From Aureimonas jatrophae (GTDB lineage Bacteria; Pseudomonadota; Alphaproteobacteria; Rhizobiales; Rhizobiaceae): a DNA stretch of 64,000 nt. Positions 10,152 to 19,300 of this stretch are shown in pieces. Both the position numbers and the translations under genes were made by a program. Position 1 is the first letter of the stretch, and each line of letters starts with the position of its first letter. Below the pieces are notes generated by a model. It searched no databases. It saw nothing but the letters and a program-made list of their open reading frames with translations, and was not told the origin of the DNA. Location: NCBI RefSeq assembly GCF_900104035.1, contig NZ_FNIT01000004.1:248001-312000 (forward strand), given 5' to 3'.

Positions 10152-10922
10152 TTATCGATCTGATGCGCCGGTCGCTTGCGCCGACTGGACGATGGCCTGG
10201 CGCGTGGTGCGATAGATGCGCTCCAGATGCGCATCCATGGCCTCGACCGCCCGGTCGCGGTCACGCCCCTCCAGCGCGGCGACGATACGCTCGTGATCGG
10301 CGATGCTGCGCTCGATCGCGCCGGGCTCGGCGACCGCCCGGCGGCGAAACTCCACCATGGTGCCGAACAGGTCGATCACGAAGTCGGCGAGCACGGCGTT
10401 GCCGCAGGCGCGGTAGATCGCGGTGTGGAACTCGCGGTCCGAGATCAGGAAGCGCACGGGATCGCCGATCGCGGCGCGCTGGGCCCGCACCGCCTCGCGC
10501 AGGAACAGAAGCGTCTCGTCCGTGATGCGCTCGGCGGCGTCGCCCACCACCGGGCGCTCCACCAGAAGCCGCGCCGCATGGACGTCGTCCAGGCCGTAGG
10601 GATCGCTGCCGCCGGCCTCGCGCGGCAGGCGGAACGGCGTTTGAAGCGCGTCCGACACGACGCGCGTGCGCGCGCCGTGCGCGATCCGCAGGAGGCCCTG
10701 CGCGCCCAGGATCGCGATGCCGGCACGCACCGACTCGCGGCTGACCTGCAGCGCGGCCGCCAGATGCCGCTCACTCGGCAGGTCGTCGCCCACCTTGAGG
10801 GTGCCGGAGGCGATCAGGAGCGCGATCTTGTCGGCCACCCCGTCGCGCACGTTGCGCCGCACCACCGCCTCGCGCAGCTCGGGCGCGTTCTCGAGGACGA
10901 ACCGGGGCAGGGGATTGACCAT
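10152..10922 (-). CDS. FadR/GntR-family regulator with FCD domain
   Basis: A 256-residue regulator. The N-terminal winged HTH is at residues 25-90 (GDDLPSERHLAAALQVSRES) and the FCD ligand-binding domain follows (DREFHTAIYRACGN; DHERIVAALEGRD). FCD domains usually bind organic or sugar acids with a metal ion. It heads the unit with denD. The 5' flank has no ribosome-binding sequence before the ATG, so it may be leaderless, and a 6-11-6 inverted repeat lies 10-32 bases upstream, consistent with autoregulation. It is divergent from the LDH2-type dehydrogenase. Confidence 0.9.
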   Translation of the reverse strand: MVNPLPRFVLENAPELREAVVRRNVRDGVADKIALLIASGTLKVGDDLPSERHLAAALQVSRESVRAGIAILGAQGLLRIAHGARTRVVSDALQTPFRLPREAGGSDPYGLDDVHAARLLVERPVVGDAAERITDETLLFLREAVRAQRAAIGDPVRFLISDREFHTAIYRACGNAVLADFVIDLFGTMVEFRRRAVAEPGAIERSIADHERIVAALEGRDRDRAVEAMDAHLERIYRTTRQAIVQSAQATGASDR

Positions 10923-10931
10923 AGGAGAACA

Positions 10932-10954
10932 ACTGGTCCGATAACCGAACCAGC
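10932..10954. promoter_or_regulatory. Candidate GntR operator before gntR-type gene
   Basis: ACTGGT and ACCAGC flank an 11-base spacer, matching the repeat at 9075-9097 in half-site and spacing. It lies immediately upstream of the GntR start and between it and the divergent LDH2-type gene, so it could control both. Confidence 0.5.
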
Positions 10955-11101
10955 GGACCGTAGCGCCCGCGCTCCCGGCCGGTCAAGCGGATCCGCCGGT
11001 CGACCGGCCAACGGCCCGGTCTTGTTTGCCGGCGGGAAGCAGCCGACAGTCGCGGCCGCATCCAGCGGCGGGCGATCCGTCGCGAACGCTTGGAGAATGC
11101 C

Positions 11102-12133
11102 TTGAACACGATCGTCATCGCAGCCGACCGCTTGCGCCAGGGCCTGGAGGAGGCGCTCGGGCGCACCGGCGCCTCTGCGGAGTCGGTGGCAGCCGCCCGA
11201 CGCGCGATGATGCATGCCTCGCTTCTGGGCGTCGACAGTCACGGGGCGCGGCTCGTCGCCCATTACTGCCAGGTGCTCGCCTCCGGTCGGGTCAACCCGA
11301 CGCCGACGCTGTCGGTCCGACGGACCGGACCCTCCACGGCGATGGTGGACGGCGACAACGGGCTGGGACACCTCGTGGCCTATCGCGCCGTGGAGGTCGC
11401 GGTCGACCTCGCGCGGGAAAGCGGGATCGGCGCGGTCGGCGCCACGCGATCCTCGCACTTCGGGGCGGCCGGCGCCTACGCACGCGTGATCGCCGAAGCC
11501 GGTCTGGTCGGCTTCGCCACCACCAACTCGGACTCGGTGGTCGCCCTGTTCGGCGGCGCCACCCCGTTTCACGGAACCAACCCGCTCGCCTTCGCGGCCC
11601 CGGTCGGGGCGGGGCGCCCATGGCTCCTCGACATGGCGACGTCGTCGATCCCGCTGAACCGCGTCCTTCTGTATCGATCGCTCGGTTCCGACCTGCCGGA
11701 GGGCGTCGCGGCGGATGCGGCCGGCCAACCGACGCGCGAGGCCGAGGCGGCGACGATGCTGCTGCCGCTCGGCGGGCCCGGCTTCGGCTTCAAGGGCGCG
11801 GCGCTGGCGGGCGTCGCCACGCTCTTCGCGGCGCTCCTGACCGGCTCGACGCTGGACCCGGACTTCATTCCCATGGTGGGCACGGCGGACATGTCCACCC
11901 CGCGCGGCATGGGGCACTTCGTTCTGGCGCTGGATCCGGACCGCTTCGGTGGCCGGGACGCGTTCGCGGCCGGCATCGGCGCCTATCTCGCGATGCTGCG
12001 GGCCAGTCCCGCCGCCGACGGGTCCGCGCCGGTGCTGGCGCCGGGCGACCGGGAATGGGCGGTGGAAGCGGAGCGCTTGGCGAACGGCATCCCCCTGGAC
12101 CCGGACACGGCGGCCTTTCTGGGCTTCGGCTGA
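11102..12133 (+). CDS. Malate/L-lactate dehydrogenase (LDH2/MDH2) family oxidoreductase
   Basis: About 343 residues with the family's hallmark catalytic histidine in LLGVDSHGARL and the NAD-contact segment TRSSHFGAAGAYA. Relatives include AllD, YlbC and delta-1-piperideine-2-carboxylate reductase; they interconvert 2-keto and 2-hydroxy (or imino) acids with NAD(P)H. I favour the TTG at 11102, which follows GGAGAA closely; a TTG at 11090 would add four residues. It is divergent from the GntR regulator, with a candidate operator between, so it probably belongs to the same sugar-acid regulon. Confidence 0.82.
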   Translation: MNTIVIAADRLRQGLEEALGRTGASAESVAAARRAMMHASLLGVDSHGARLVAHYCQVLASGRVNPTPTLSVRRTGPSTAMVDGDNGLGHLVAYRAVEVAVDLARESGIGAVGATRSSHFGAAGAYARVIAEAGLVGFATTNSDSVVALFGGATPFHGTNPLAFAAPVGAGRPWLLDMATSSIPLNRVLLYRSLGSDLPEGVAADAAGQPTREAEAATMLLPLGGPGFGFKGAALAGVATLFAALLTGSTLDPDFIPMVGTADMSTPRGMGHFVLALDPDRFGGRDAFAAGIGAYLAMLRASPAADGSAPVLAPGDREWAVEAERLANGIPLDPDTAAFLGFG

Positions 12134-12174
12134 GCGCCCCATAGCCGGCAAAGACGGACGCGGGGCGGCGATGC

Positions 12175-12192
12175 CCGGCCGGACAAGGCCGG
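12175..12192. terminator. Weak hairpin after the LDH2-type gene
   Basis: CCGGCC and GGCCGG are separated by six bases within the 248-base gap that separates the LDH2-type gene from the glycan cluster. No T-run follows. Nothing else stands out in this gap. Confidence 0.2.
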
Positions 12193-12381
12193 TGCCCCAC
12201 GATGCCCCATGCGTCGAGAACCGGATGCTCTTCAGATAGCGGCAACGCAGACCCGCACGGGATCATGGCGGGTCCGCGGTTTCGGTGGGCGTCTCCCGAT
12301 CCTCGACGCGCTTGAACGGATTTCGGCGCTAGATGACGGCGCGCCGAACAACGGCTTTGCGATGGATGGGAAGGCGTTCGG

Positions 12382-13605
12382 ATGGATCTGGGTGAAGCGG
12401 CGGCGCTGGCGGAACATCCCTCGATCGTGGTCGTGGGAGATCTCGTGGAGGGCTGGCCGCCGCACGGCTTCGACGACCGGACCCTGGCCGAGCGCGCAAA
12501 CCAATGGCCGGAGCGGCTGTCGCGCGAGCCGTTCCGGCCCGACGACAGCGGCGAGGGAACGGGCGAACCGGTCCGCGTCGTGGGCGGCTATCTCGAGCGG
12601 TTGCCGCTCGCCTGCATCGCGGCCGGCCTCGTGCGGCACGGGGAGGTCTGGCACCACAGCCGCGCCGCCGACGCGCCGCCGCTGCGACGCGACGGTTCGG
12701 GTCTCGGACGCCGCGTGTTCCGGGTCGACGCGGAGGCGGCTCCCTTCGCCTCGCAGGACATGCTGCGCTTCATTCAGGCCGCGGGCGCACCGCACATTCT
12801 CGTGGTTCTGGGGCTGGGGGTCGACGAGCGGATCCTCGCCGCCTGCCGGAACAGCTTCAAGGTCTACAACTCGATCGACGCGCCGGCGCTGCGCGTCCCG
12901 CCCGAGGTCAGCCGCCACTTCGATCTCGTGCTCACCGGCGCGCCGTGGCAGTCCGACGAGGTCGAGCGGCGTCATCCGGGCCTGCGGACCGCGGTCATGC
13001 CGATCGGGCCGGAGTTCGCCGACGATGCGACCTTTCGTCCGTTGGGCGGCGAGAAGCCCTACGACGTCGTCTATGTCGCAGCCGCGCAACCCTACAAGCG
13101 CCACGACATCCTGTTCGACGCGCTCGCCAGCGCGCCGCGCCCTTTGAGAGCCTTATGCGTCATCGGCTACGGCGAGATGGGCGAGGACCTGCGCCGGCAG
13201 GCCGCCGAGCGCGAGCTGCACGTCGACTTCGTGGGGCCGCCGGGCGTCCCGTTCGCCGAGGTCAACCGGCTGATGAACCTGGCGAAAATCGGCGTCGTCT
13301 GCGGCGTGGACGACGGCGCGCCGGCGATCCTCACCGAGTACATGCTCGCCGGCCTGCCGGTTCTGGCCAACGAGCGGCTTGCCTGCGGCCTTCAGTTCAT
13401 CACCGCGGAGACCGGCCGGACCGCTTCCGCCGAGCGCTTCGGATCCGCGATCATCGAGATGCTGGACGCGCTCCCCCGGTTTCGGCCCCGGGATGTCGCC
13501 ATGGCGCACTGGACCTGGCCTCATACGGTTCGCCATTTTCAGTCGCTGCTACGGGAATTCAACGGCGACCGTCATCGCATCGCGCCGCGACATGTGCTCG
13601 GCTAG
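12382..13605 (+). CDS. Glycosyltransferase family 4-like protein
   Basis: A 407-residue protein with GT-B architecture. The N-terminal half ends with LVLTGAPWQSDEVERRHPG, and the C-terminal half has VYVAAAQPYKRHDILFDAL and the donor-site segment GAPAILTEYMLAGLPVLAN, equivalent to the E-x7-E region of GT4 enzymes. It should transfer a sugar from a nucleotide donor in the cytoplasm. The first ~90 residues are not typical of GT4. It opens the plus-strand glycan cluster and is followed after 29 bases by the GT4-mutase fusion. The donor and acceptor are unknown. Confidence 0.75.
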   Translation: MDLGEAAALAEHPSIVVVGDLVEGWPPHGFDDRTLAERANQWPERLSREPFRPDDSGEGTGEPVRVVGGYLERLPLACIAAGLVRHGEVWHHSRAADAPPLRRDGSGLGRRVFRVDAEAAPFASQDMLRFIQAAGAPHILVVLGLGVDERILAACRNSFKVYNSIDAPALRVPPEVSRHFDLVLTGAPWQSDEVERRHPGLRTAVMPIGPEFADDATFRPLGGEKPYDVVYVAAAQPYKRHDILFDALASAPRPLRALCVIGYGEMGEDLRRQAAERELHVDFVGPPGVPFAEVNRLMNLAKIGVVCGVDDGAPAILTEYMLAGLPVLANERLACGLQFITAETGRTASAERFGSAIIEMLDALPRFRPRDVAMAHWTWPHTVRHFQSLLREFNGDRHRIAPRHVLG

Positions 13606-13634
13606 TCGGGTTGCGATGGTGTAAAGGGACGGGC

Positions 13635-16040
13635 ATGACGCTGGAGTTTCCTGGAGCTGCCGGCGCCCCGGCGGCAAGGTTCGGCGATGCCCTGAAGGCG
13701 CCTCACGACGAGGCGCCGATCATCTGCTTCTCGCACCTGCGCTGGGATTTCGTGACCCAGCGGCCACAGCATCTGATGCGGCGCTTCGCGCGCGACCGGA
13801 AGGTGTTCTTCTTCGAGGAGTTCATCCCCTGCGATCACCCGCTGCCGTTTCTGGAGTTCCACCCCTTCGCGCAGGACGGCGTCATCGCCCTGCGGCCGCG
13901 CCTGCCGCACTGGTGGAGCGTCGAGGAGCGCGAGGCGGGACTGGCGCAGCTTCTGGCCATGCTCGTCGAGACCGCCACCACGGCGGCGCCGGTTCTGTGG
14001 TTCTACACGCCGATGATGTTCGCCTTTGCGGGCGAGGTGGACGCGGCGGCTGTGGTCTACGACTGCATGGACGAGCTCACCGGCTTCCGCTTTGCCGACC
14101 CGCGCCTCGTCGAGCTTGAAACCCGGCTGATCGCCCGGGCCGACGCGGTGTTCACCGGCGGGTGGAGCCTGTTCGAGGCCAAGCGCCACCGCCATGGCAA
14201 CATCCACCCCTTCCCGTCCGCCGTGGACGGCGCTCATTTCGGCGCGGCCCGCGAGCCGGGGCTCGCCGTGCCCGCCGACCAGGCGGGCCTGCCGGGGCCG
14301 GTGCTCGGCTTCTACGGGGTGATCGACGAGCGCCTCGATCTCGATCTCCTGCGCGACGCCGCAGCGCTGCGGCCCGGCTGGAGCTTCGTCCTGCTCGGGC
14401 CGGTCGCCAAGATCGACCCGGCCGAGCTGCCGCGCGCCGCCAACATCCACTGGCTGGGCGCCAAGGGCTACGGCGAGCTTCCCGCCTATCTCGCGGGCTG
14501 GGACGTGGCGCTGATGCCCTTCGCGCTGAACGAGGCGACGCGTTTCATCAGCCCCACCAAGACCCCGGAATACCTCGCCGGCGGGCGACCGGTCGTGTCC
14601 ACCGCGATCACCGACGTGGTGCGCCACTACGGCGCGCTGGACGGCGTGCGGATCGCGCGCGATGCGGCGGGCTTCGTGGAGGCCTGCGAGGCGGCGCTCG
14701 CGCTCGGGCGCACCGGCGCCTGGCTGCAACAGGCCGACGCCCTTCTCGCCGACATCTCCTGGGACACCACCCAGCACCGCATGGCCGCGATCCTCGGCGA
14801 GGCGGTGCTGGCGGCGCGCCTTGCGGCGACGCGGGCGGCCAACGACGAGGCCCCTTCGATGCCCGCGGTCGGCGGCGCGGCGCGGCGCGAGCGCTTCGAT
14901 GCGCTCGTCGTGGGCGCGGGCTTCGCCGGTGCGGTTCTGGCCGAGCGGCTCGCGGCGGAGGCGGGGCAGCGCGTCCTCGTGATCGACCGCCGCGACCACG
15001 TCGCCGGCAACGCCTTCGACCACCACGACGCGGCGGGCGTCCTGGTTCACCGCTACGGCCCGCACATCTTCCACACCAACAGCCAGCGCGTCGTCGACTA
15101 CCTCTCGCGCTTCACCGAATGGCGCCCCTACGAGCACCGCGTCGTGGCGAGCGTCGGCGCGCAGCTCCTGCCGATCCCGATCAACCGCACGACGCTGAAC
15201 ACCCTCTACGGCCTCGACCTCGCCAGCGACGCCGAGGCCGAGCGCTTCCTTGCGCAGCGCGCGGAGCCGGTGGCCGAGATCCGCACGGCGGAGGACGTCG
15301 TGGTTTCGGCGGTCGGGCGCGAACTCTACGAGACCTTCTTTCGCGGCTACACGCGCAAGCAGTGGGGCCTCGATCCCTCGCAGCTCGACCCGTCCGTCAC
15401 GGCGCGCGTGCCCACGCGTACCAACACCGACGACCGCTATTTCCTGGACCGCTTCCAGGCCATGCCCGCGCAGGGCTACACCGCCCTGTTCGAGCGGATG
15501 CTGGCCCATCCGAACATCACCGTGCGGACCGGCATGGACTATCGCGCCGTCCGCGATCGGGTCGAGGTGCGCCACACCGTCTTCACCGGGCCGGTGGACG
15601 AGTTCTTCGACCACCGCTTCGGCCGGCTTCCCTATCGCAGCCTCGCCTTCCGGCACGAGACGCACGAGCGCTCCCAGTTCCAGCCCGTCGCGGTGGTGAA
15701 CTATCCCGACGGCGCGGTGCCCCATACCCGGATCACCGAGTACAAGCACCTGACCGGGCAGCGGCACCCGAAGACCAGCATCTCCTACGAGATCCCGTCC
15801 GACGAGGGCGAGCCCTACTATCCGGTGCCGCGCGAGGAGAGCCGCGCGCTCTACCGGCGCTACGAGGCGCTGGCCAACGCGACGCCGGACGTCAGCTTCG
15901 TCGGTCGTCTGGCGACCTATCGCTACTACAACATGGACCAGGTGGTGGCCCAGGCGCTGACGACGTTCGACCGCATGGGACGTCGCCCGGCCCGGAGCGG
16001 CATCGCCACGTCCGGCGCGGCGGCCGGACCCGCGATTTGA
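13635..16040 (+). CDS. glf: Fusion protein: GT4 glycosyltransferase and UDP-galactopyranose mutase
   Basis: The 801-residue protein has two enzymes. Residues about 30-400 form a GT4-like glycosyltransferase (ICFSHLRWDFVTQRPQHLM; RFISPTKTPEYLAGGRPVV). Residues about 420-790 form a complete flavin-dependent UDP-galactopyranose mutase: FAD site VVGAGFAGAVLAE, RYGPHIFHTN, and the YTRKQWGLDPSQL segment. The mutase makes UDP-galactofuranose, so the attached transferase may use it directly. The ATG at 13635 follows GGGAC weakly, but the FSHLRWDF start is normal for this GT group. The stop overlaps a TTG start of the next gene. Galactofuranose incorporation into a surface glycan is the simplest reading. 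Confidence 0.88.
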   Translation: MTLEFPGAAGAPAARFGDALKAPHDEAPIICFSHLRWDFVTQRPQHLMRRFARDRKVFFFEEFIPCDHPLPFLEFHPFAQDGVIALRPRLPHWWSVEEREAGLAQLLAMLVETATTAAPVLWFYTPMMFAFAGEVDAAAVVYDCMDELTGFRFADPRLVELETRLIARADAVFTGGWSLFEAKRHRHGNIHPFPSAVDGAHFGAAREPGLAVPADQAGLPGPVLGFYGVIDERLDLDLLRDAAALRPGWSFVLLGPVAKIDPAELPRAANIHWLGAKGYGELPAYLAGWDVALMPFALNEATRFISPTKTPEYLAGGRPVVSTAITDVVRHYGALDGVRIARDAAGFVEACEAALALGRTGAWLQQADALLADISWDTTQHRMAAILGEAVLAARLAATRAANDEAPSMPAVGGAARRERFDALVVGAGFAGAVLAERLAAEAGQRVLVIDRRDHVAGNAFDHHDAAGVLVHRYGPHIFHTNSQRVVDYLSRFTEWRPYEHRVVASVGAQLLPIPINRTTLNTLYGLDLASDAEAERFLAQRAEPVAEIRTAEDVVVSAVGRELYETFFRGYTRKQWGLDPSQLDPSVTARVPTRTNTDDRYFLDRFQAMPAQGYTALFERMLAHPNITVRTGMDYRAVRDRVEVRHTVFTGPVDEFFDHRFGRLPYRSLAFRHETHERSQFQPVAVVNYPDGAVPHTRITEYKHLTGQRHPKTSISYEIPSDEGEPYYPVPREESRALYRRYEALANATPDVSFVGRLATYRYYNMDQVVAQALTTFDRMGRRPARSGIATSGAAAGPAI

Positions 16041-19000
16041 GCCGCGCCGGCCGGACCCGACCCCGCCCTCGCCTGCTTCTTGCCACCGACAGCCTCGTGC
16101 CCTCGGGCGTGGGCGCGCACATGCTGACGCTGGCGCGGGCGCTCGCCGTGGACTGGGACGTGGCGATCGCCGCGGACCCGCGCGGTGGATTGGGGCGGCG
16201 CGCGCTGCGCGAGAACCTCGCCGCGATCGACATCGACGCCGACGACCCTTCCTCGATCGAGGCGGCGCTGCGTCGCTGGCGCCCCGACATCCTCCACGTC
16301 CATGCCGGCATCGGCTGGGAGGGGCACGAACTCGCCGCGACCGGCCGGGCGGCCGGCGTCGCCACGGTCCTGCGCACCGAGCATCTGCCCTTCGTTCTGA
16401 CCGACCCTGCCCAGATCGCCGCCCATCGCCAGGCCGTGCGCGACCTCGACGCGCTGGTCTGCGTGTCGCGCACCGCCGCCGACAGCTTCGTTGCGGCAGG
16501 CATCGATCCGGCCCGGATCCACGCGATCGCGAACGGCGTCGATCCGAGCCCGCCGCTCCGCGAGCGCGCCGCCGTCCGGCACGACCTCGGCCTCCCATCG
16601 GACGCGACGGCGCTTCTCGTGGTCGCGCGGATGACCGAGCAGAAGGGTCACGGCGTTCTTCTGGATGCGCTGGCCGGCCTGCGCGAGCGGCATCCGGACC
16701 TCGTCTGCCTGCTGGCGGGCGACGGCCCTCTGCGCGCCACGCTCCAGGATCGGGCAGGCGCGATCGGCCTCGGCCGAACGGTGCGCTTCCTGGGCGAGCG
16801 CGACGACGTCGCGGACCTCATGGCGGCCGCCGACTGCCTGGTCCTGCCCTCGCTCTTCGAGGGGTTGCCGCTCGTGGTGCTGGAGGCGATGGCCGCCGGA
16901 CTGCCGGTGGTCGCGACCCGCATCGGCGGCACGAGCGAGGCGGTCGAGGACAACGGCACCGGCTGGCTGGCGGAACCGGGCGATGCCGCCTCGCTGCGCG
17001 AGACGCTGGCCCTCGCCCTGGCGGACCGCGCGGAACTGGCTCGCGCCGGCCAGGCAGGACGGATCCGCTTCGAGACGACGTTTCGGGCAGCCGACATGGC
17101 GGCGGCGACCGCCGCGCTCTACGGCCGGCTCGCCCCCTTCCCCCAACGCGAAACACGGAACAGCAGCATGAAGACCATCCGGATCGGCTTTGTCGGCGCC
17201 GGCGGCATCGCCCACCGCCACCTCGGCATCTTGGAGGGTTTCGAGGACGTCGCGATCGTCGGCTTCGCGGATCCGGACCGGGGGCGCGCCGAGGACGCCG
17301 CGGCGCGCTTCGGCGCCCGAGCCTTCGACAGCGCCGCCGCCCTGATGGACAGCTGCGAGCTCGATGCCGTCTATATCTGCGTGCCGCCCTTCGCCCATGG
17401 CGGGCCCGAGCGCGAGGCGATCGCGCGGGGGCTGCCCTTCTTCGTGGAGAAGCCGGTCTCGCTCGACATCGCGACCGCCGAAGCGATCGCCGCCGAGGTG
17501 GCGCGCAAGAACCTCGTCACCGCCGTCGGCTACCATTGGCGCTATCTCGACACGGTGGACGAGGCGCGCGCGCTGCTCGCCGACAATCCGCCGCAGCTCC
17601 TGTCGGGCTACTGGCTGGACTCGACGCCGCCGCCGCAATGGTGGTGGCGCGAGGACCAGTCGGGCGGCCAGATGGTGGAGCAGGCGACGCATCTTCTCGA
17701 CCTCGCCCGCTTTCTGGTGGGCGAGGTGAGCGAGGTCTACGGCCGCGCGGCGCACCGCGATCGCGAGGCCTTTCCCGGTCTCGACGTTCCGACCACCTCG
17801 ACCGCCAGCCTGACGTTTGCGAACGGCGTCGTCGCCAACATCGCCTCGACCTGCCTTCTCGGCTGGAACCACCGCGTCGGCCTTCACATCTTCGCCGACC
17901 GGCTGGCGATCGAGCTGACGGACCGCGACATCATGGTGGACGTCGGACGCGGGCGGCCGATGCGCGGCGCCGACGGCGATCCGGTCTGGCGCGAGGATCG
18001 CGACTTCATCGACGCGGTCGCGGGCGGCGAGAACCGCATCCGCTGCCCCTACGCCGACGCGCTCGCGACGCACCGCCTCGCGCTGGCCGTGGTGCAGTCG
18101 GCGCGCACCGGCGAGGTCGTGCATCTCCAGCCCGACACCGCTCCGCGCGCGGCGCCCGCGCCGCTTCGCTTCCCGCCACGGCCGGAGCCGGGGCAGCTGC
18201 CGCCCGGCCATCGGCACGTGCGATCGCTCGGCATCGAGCGGCCGGGCGAGGCCTACCACTTCCAGTACGAGGAGGGACCTCCGGGCGAGGGACAGGTGCG
18301 CCTCGACACGCTGTATTCCGGCTTCTCGGCCGGCACCGAGCTGACCTTCTTCAAGAACACCAACCCTTATCTCCATTCGCGCTGGGACGGCGGGCGGGGC
18401 GTCTTCGTTCCGGGCGAGGCCGGGCAGCACTTTCCGGTGCCGTTCCTTGGATACATGGAGGTGGCGCGCGTCACGGAATCCCGCGCCCCCGGGTACAAGG
18501 CCGGCGAGATCGTCGCCTCGACCTATGCCCACAAGAGCGGCCACACGGCCGACCCGTTCCACGATCTTCTGGTGAAGCTGCCGGAGGGCGTCGATCCGAT
18601 GCTCGGTATCTACGTCGCGCAGATGGGTCCGATCGCCGCCAACGGCATCCTCCATGCCGACGCGGAACTGGCGGGCGGCCATGTCGAACGGCTGGGGCAG
18701 GGGGTCGCCGGGCGTCCGGTGCTAGTCATCGGCGGCGGCGTGGTGGGTCTTCTGACGGCGCTGTTCGCCGCCCGGGCGGGGGCCGGCGAGGTGGTCGTCG
18801 CCGATCCCTCGCCCTTCCGGCGCGCGCGCATCGAGGCGCTCGGTTTTACGGCGATGGGCGAGGACCAGGCCTGGAACCACGCCAAGGCGAACTGGCACCA
18901 CGGGGGCGGCGATCGGGGCGCGGACTTCGTGTTCCAGACGCGCGCGGACGCGCGCAGCCTCCACGCCGCGCTTCGCGCGCTTCGCCCGCAGGGCACCGTC

Positions 19001-19300
19001 ATTGATCTCGCCTTCTACCAGGGCGGGGCGGAGCCGCTGCGCCTGGGCGAGGAGTTCCATCACAACGGACTGGCGATCCGCTGCGCGCAGATCAACCGGG
19101 TGCCGCGAGGTCTCGGCTTCGAATGGAACCGCCGGCGGCTTGCGGCCGAGACGATCGGGCTTCTCCAGGCACGCGGGCGCGACATCGCCGAGCACATGAT
19201 CACCCACGTCGTGGACTTCGAGGACGCGCCGCGCTTCCTGCGTCATCTCGTGGACGAGCGGCCGGACTTCCTGCAGGTCGTGTTCAAGGTCCGCGACTGA
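16037..19300 (+). CDS. Fusion protein: GT4 glycosyltransferase, Gfo/Idh/MocA oxidoreductase and zinc-type (MDR) dehydrogenase
   Basis: The frame is open for 1,087 residues with no stop. Residues 1-375 are a GT4 glycosyltransferase (LLLATDSLVPSGVGAHML; VVARMTEQKGHGVLLDAL; PSLFEGLPLVVLEAMAAG). Residues 378-700 are Gfo/Idh/MocA (IRIGFVGAGGIAHRHLG; VEKPVSLD). Residues about 720-1087 are an MDR dehydrogenase (VLVIGGGVVGLLTALFAA). Bi-domain oxidoreductases with both folds occur in polysaccharide loci, usually with the MDR half first; here the order is reversed. The start is a TTG overlapping the previous stop. An ATG at 17168 resembles a natural Gfo/Idh N-terminus and could also initiate a 710-residue product. 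Likely role: nucleotide-sugar modification coupled to transfer. Confidence 0.78.
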   Translation: MSRAGRTRPRPRLLLATDSLVPSGVGAHMLTLARALAVDWDVAIAADPRGGLGRRALRENLAAIDIDADDPSSIEAALRRWRPDILHVHAGIGWEGHELAATGRAAGVATVLRTEHLPFVLTDPAQIAAHRQAVRDLDALVCVSRTAADSFVAAGIDPARIHAIANGVDPSPPLRERAAVRHDLGLPSDATALLVVARMTEQKGHGVLLDALAGLRERHPDLVCLLAGDGPLRATLQDRAGAIGLGRTVRFLGERDDVADLMAAADCLVLPSLFEGLPLVVLEAMAAGLPVVATRIGGTSEAVEDNGTGWLAEPGDAASLRETLALALADRAELARAGQAGRIRFETTFRAADMAAATAALYGRLAPFPQRETRNSSMKTIRIGFVGAGGIAHRHLGILEGFEDVAIVGFADPDRGRAEDAAARFGARAFDSAAALMDSCELDAVYICVPPFAHGGPEREAIARGLPFFVEKPVSLDIATAEAIAAEVARKNLVTAVGYHWRYLDTVDEARALLADNPPQLLSGYWLDSTPPPQWWWREDQSGGQMVEQATHLLDLARFLVGEVSEVYGRAAHRDREAFPGLDVPTTSTASLTFANGVVANIASTCLLGWNHRVGLHIFADRLAIELTDRDIMVDVGRGRPMRGADGDPVWREDRDFIDAVAGGENRIRCPYADALATHRLALAVVQSARTGEVVHLQPDTAPRAAPAPLRFPPRPEPGQLPPGHRHVRSLGIERPGEAYHFQYEEGPPGEGQVRLDTLYSGFSAGTELTFFKNTNPYLHSRWDGGRGVFVPGEAGQHFPVPFLGYMEVARVTESRAPGYKAGEIVASTYAHKSGHTADPFHDLLVKLPEGVDPMLGIYVAQMGPIAANGILHADAELAGGHVERLGQGVAGRPVLVIGGGVVGLLTALFAARAGAGEVVVADPSPFRRARIEALGFTAMGEDQAWNHAKANWHHGGGDRGADFVFQTRADARSLHAALRALRPQGTVIDLAFYQGGAEPLRLGEEFHHNGLAIRCAQINRVPRGLGFEWNRRRLAAETIGLLQARGRDIAEHMITHVVDFEDAPRFLRHLVDERPDFLQVVFKVRD

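Noticed and set aside
13602-16598. A roughly 1,000-codon minus-strand frame opposite the GT4-mutase gene
   Set aside because: It has no recognisable motif and lies antisense to a gene with complete mutase motifs.
15926-18682. A roughly 900-codon minus-strand frame opposite the GT4/Gfo-Idh/MDR gene
   Set aside because: The composition is that of an antisense shadow, and the plus strand carries clear enzyme motifs throughout.
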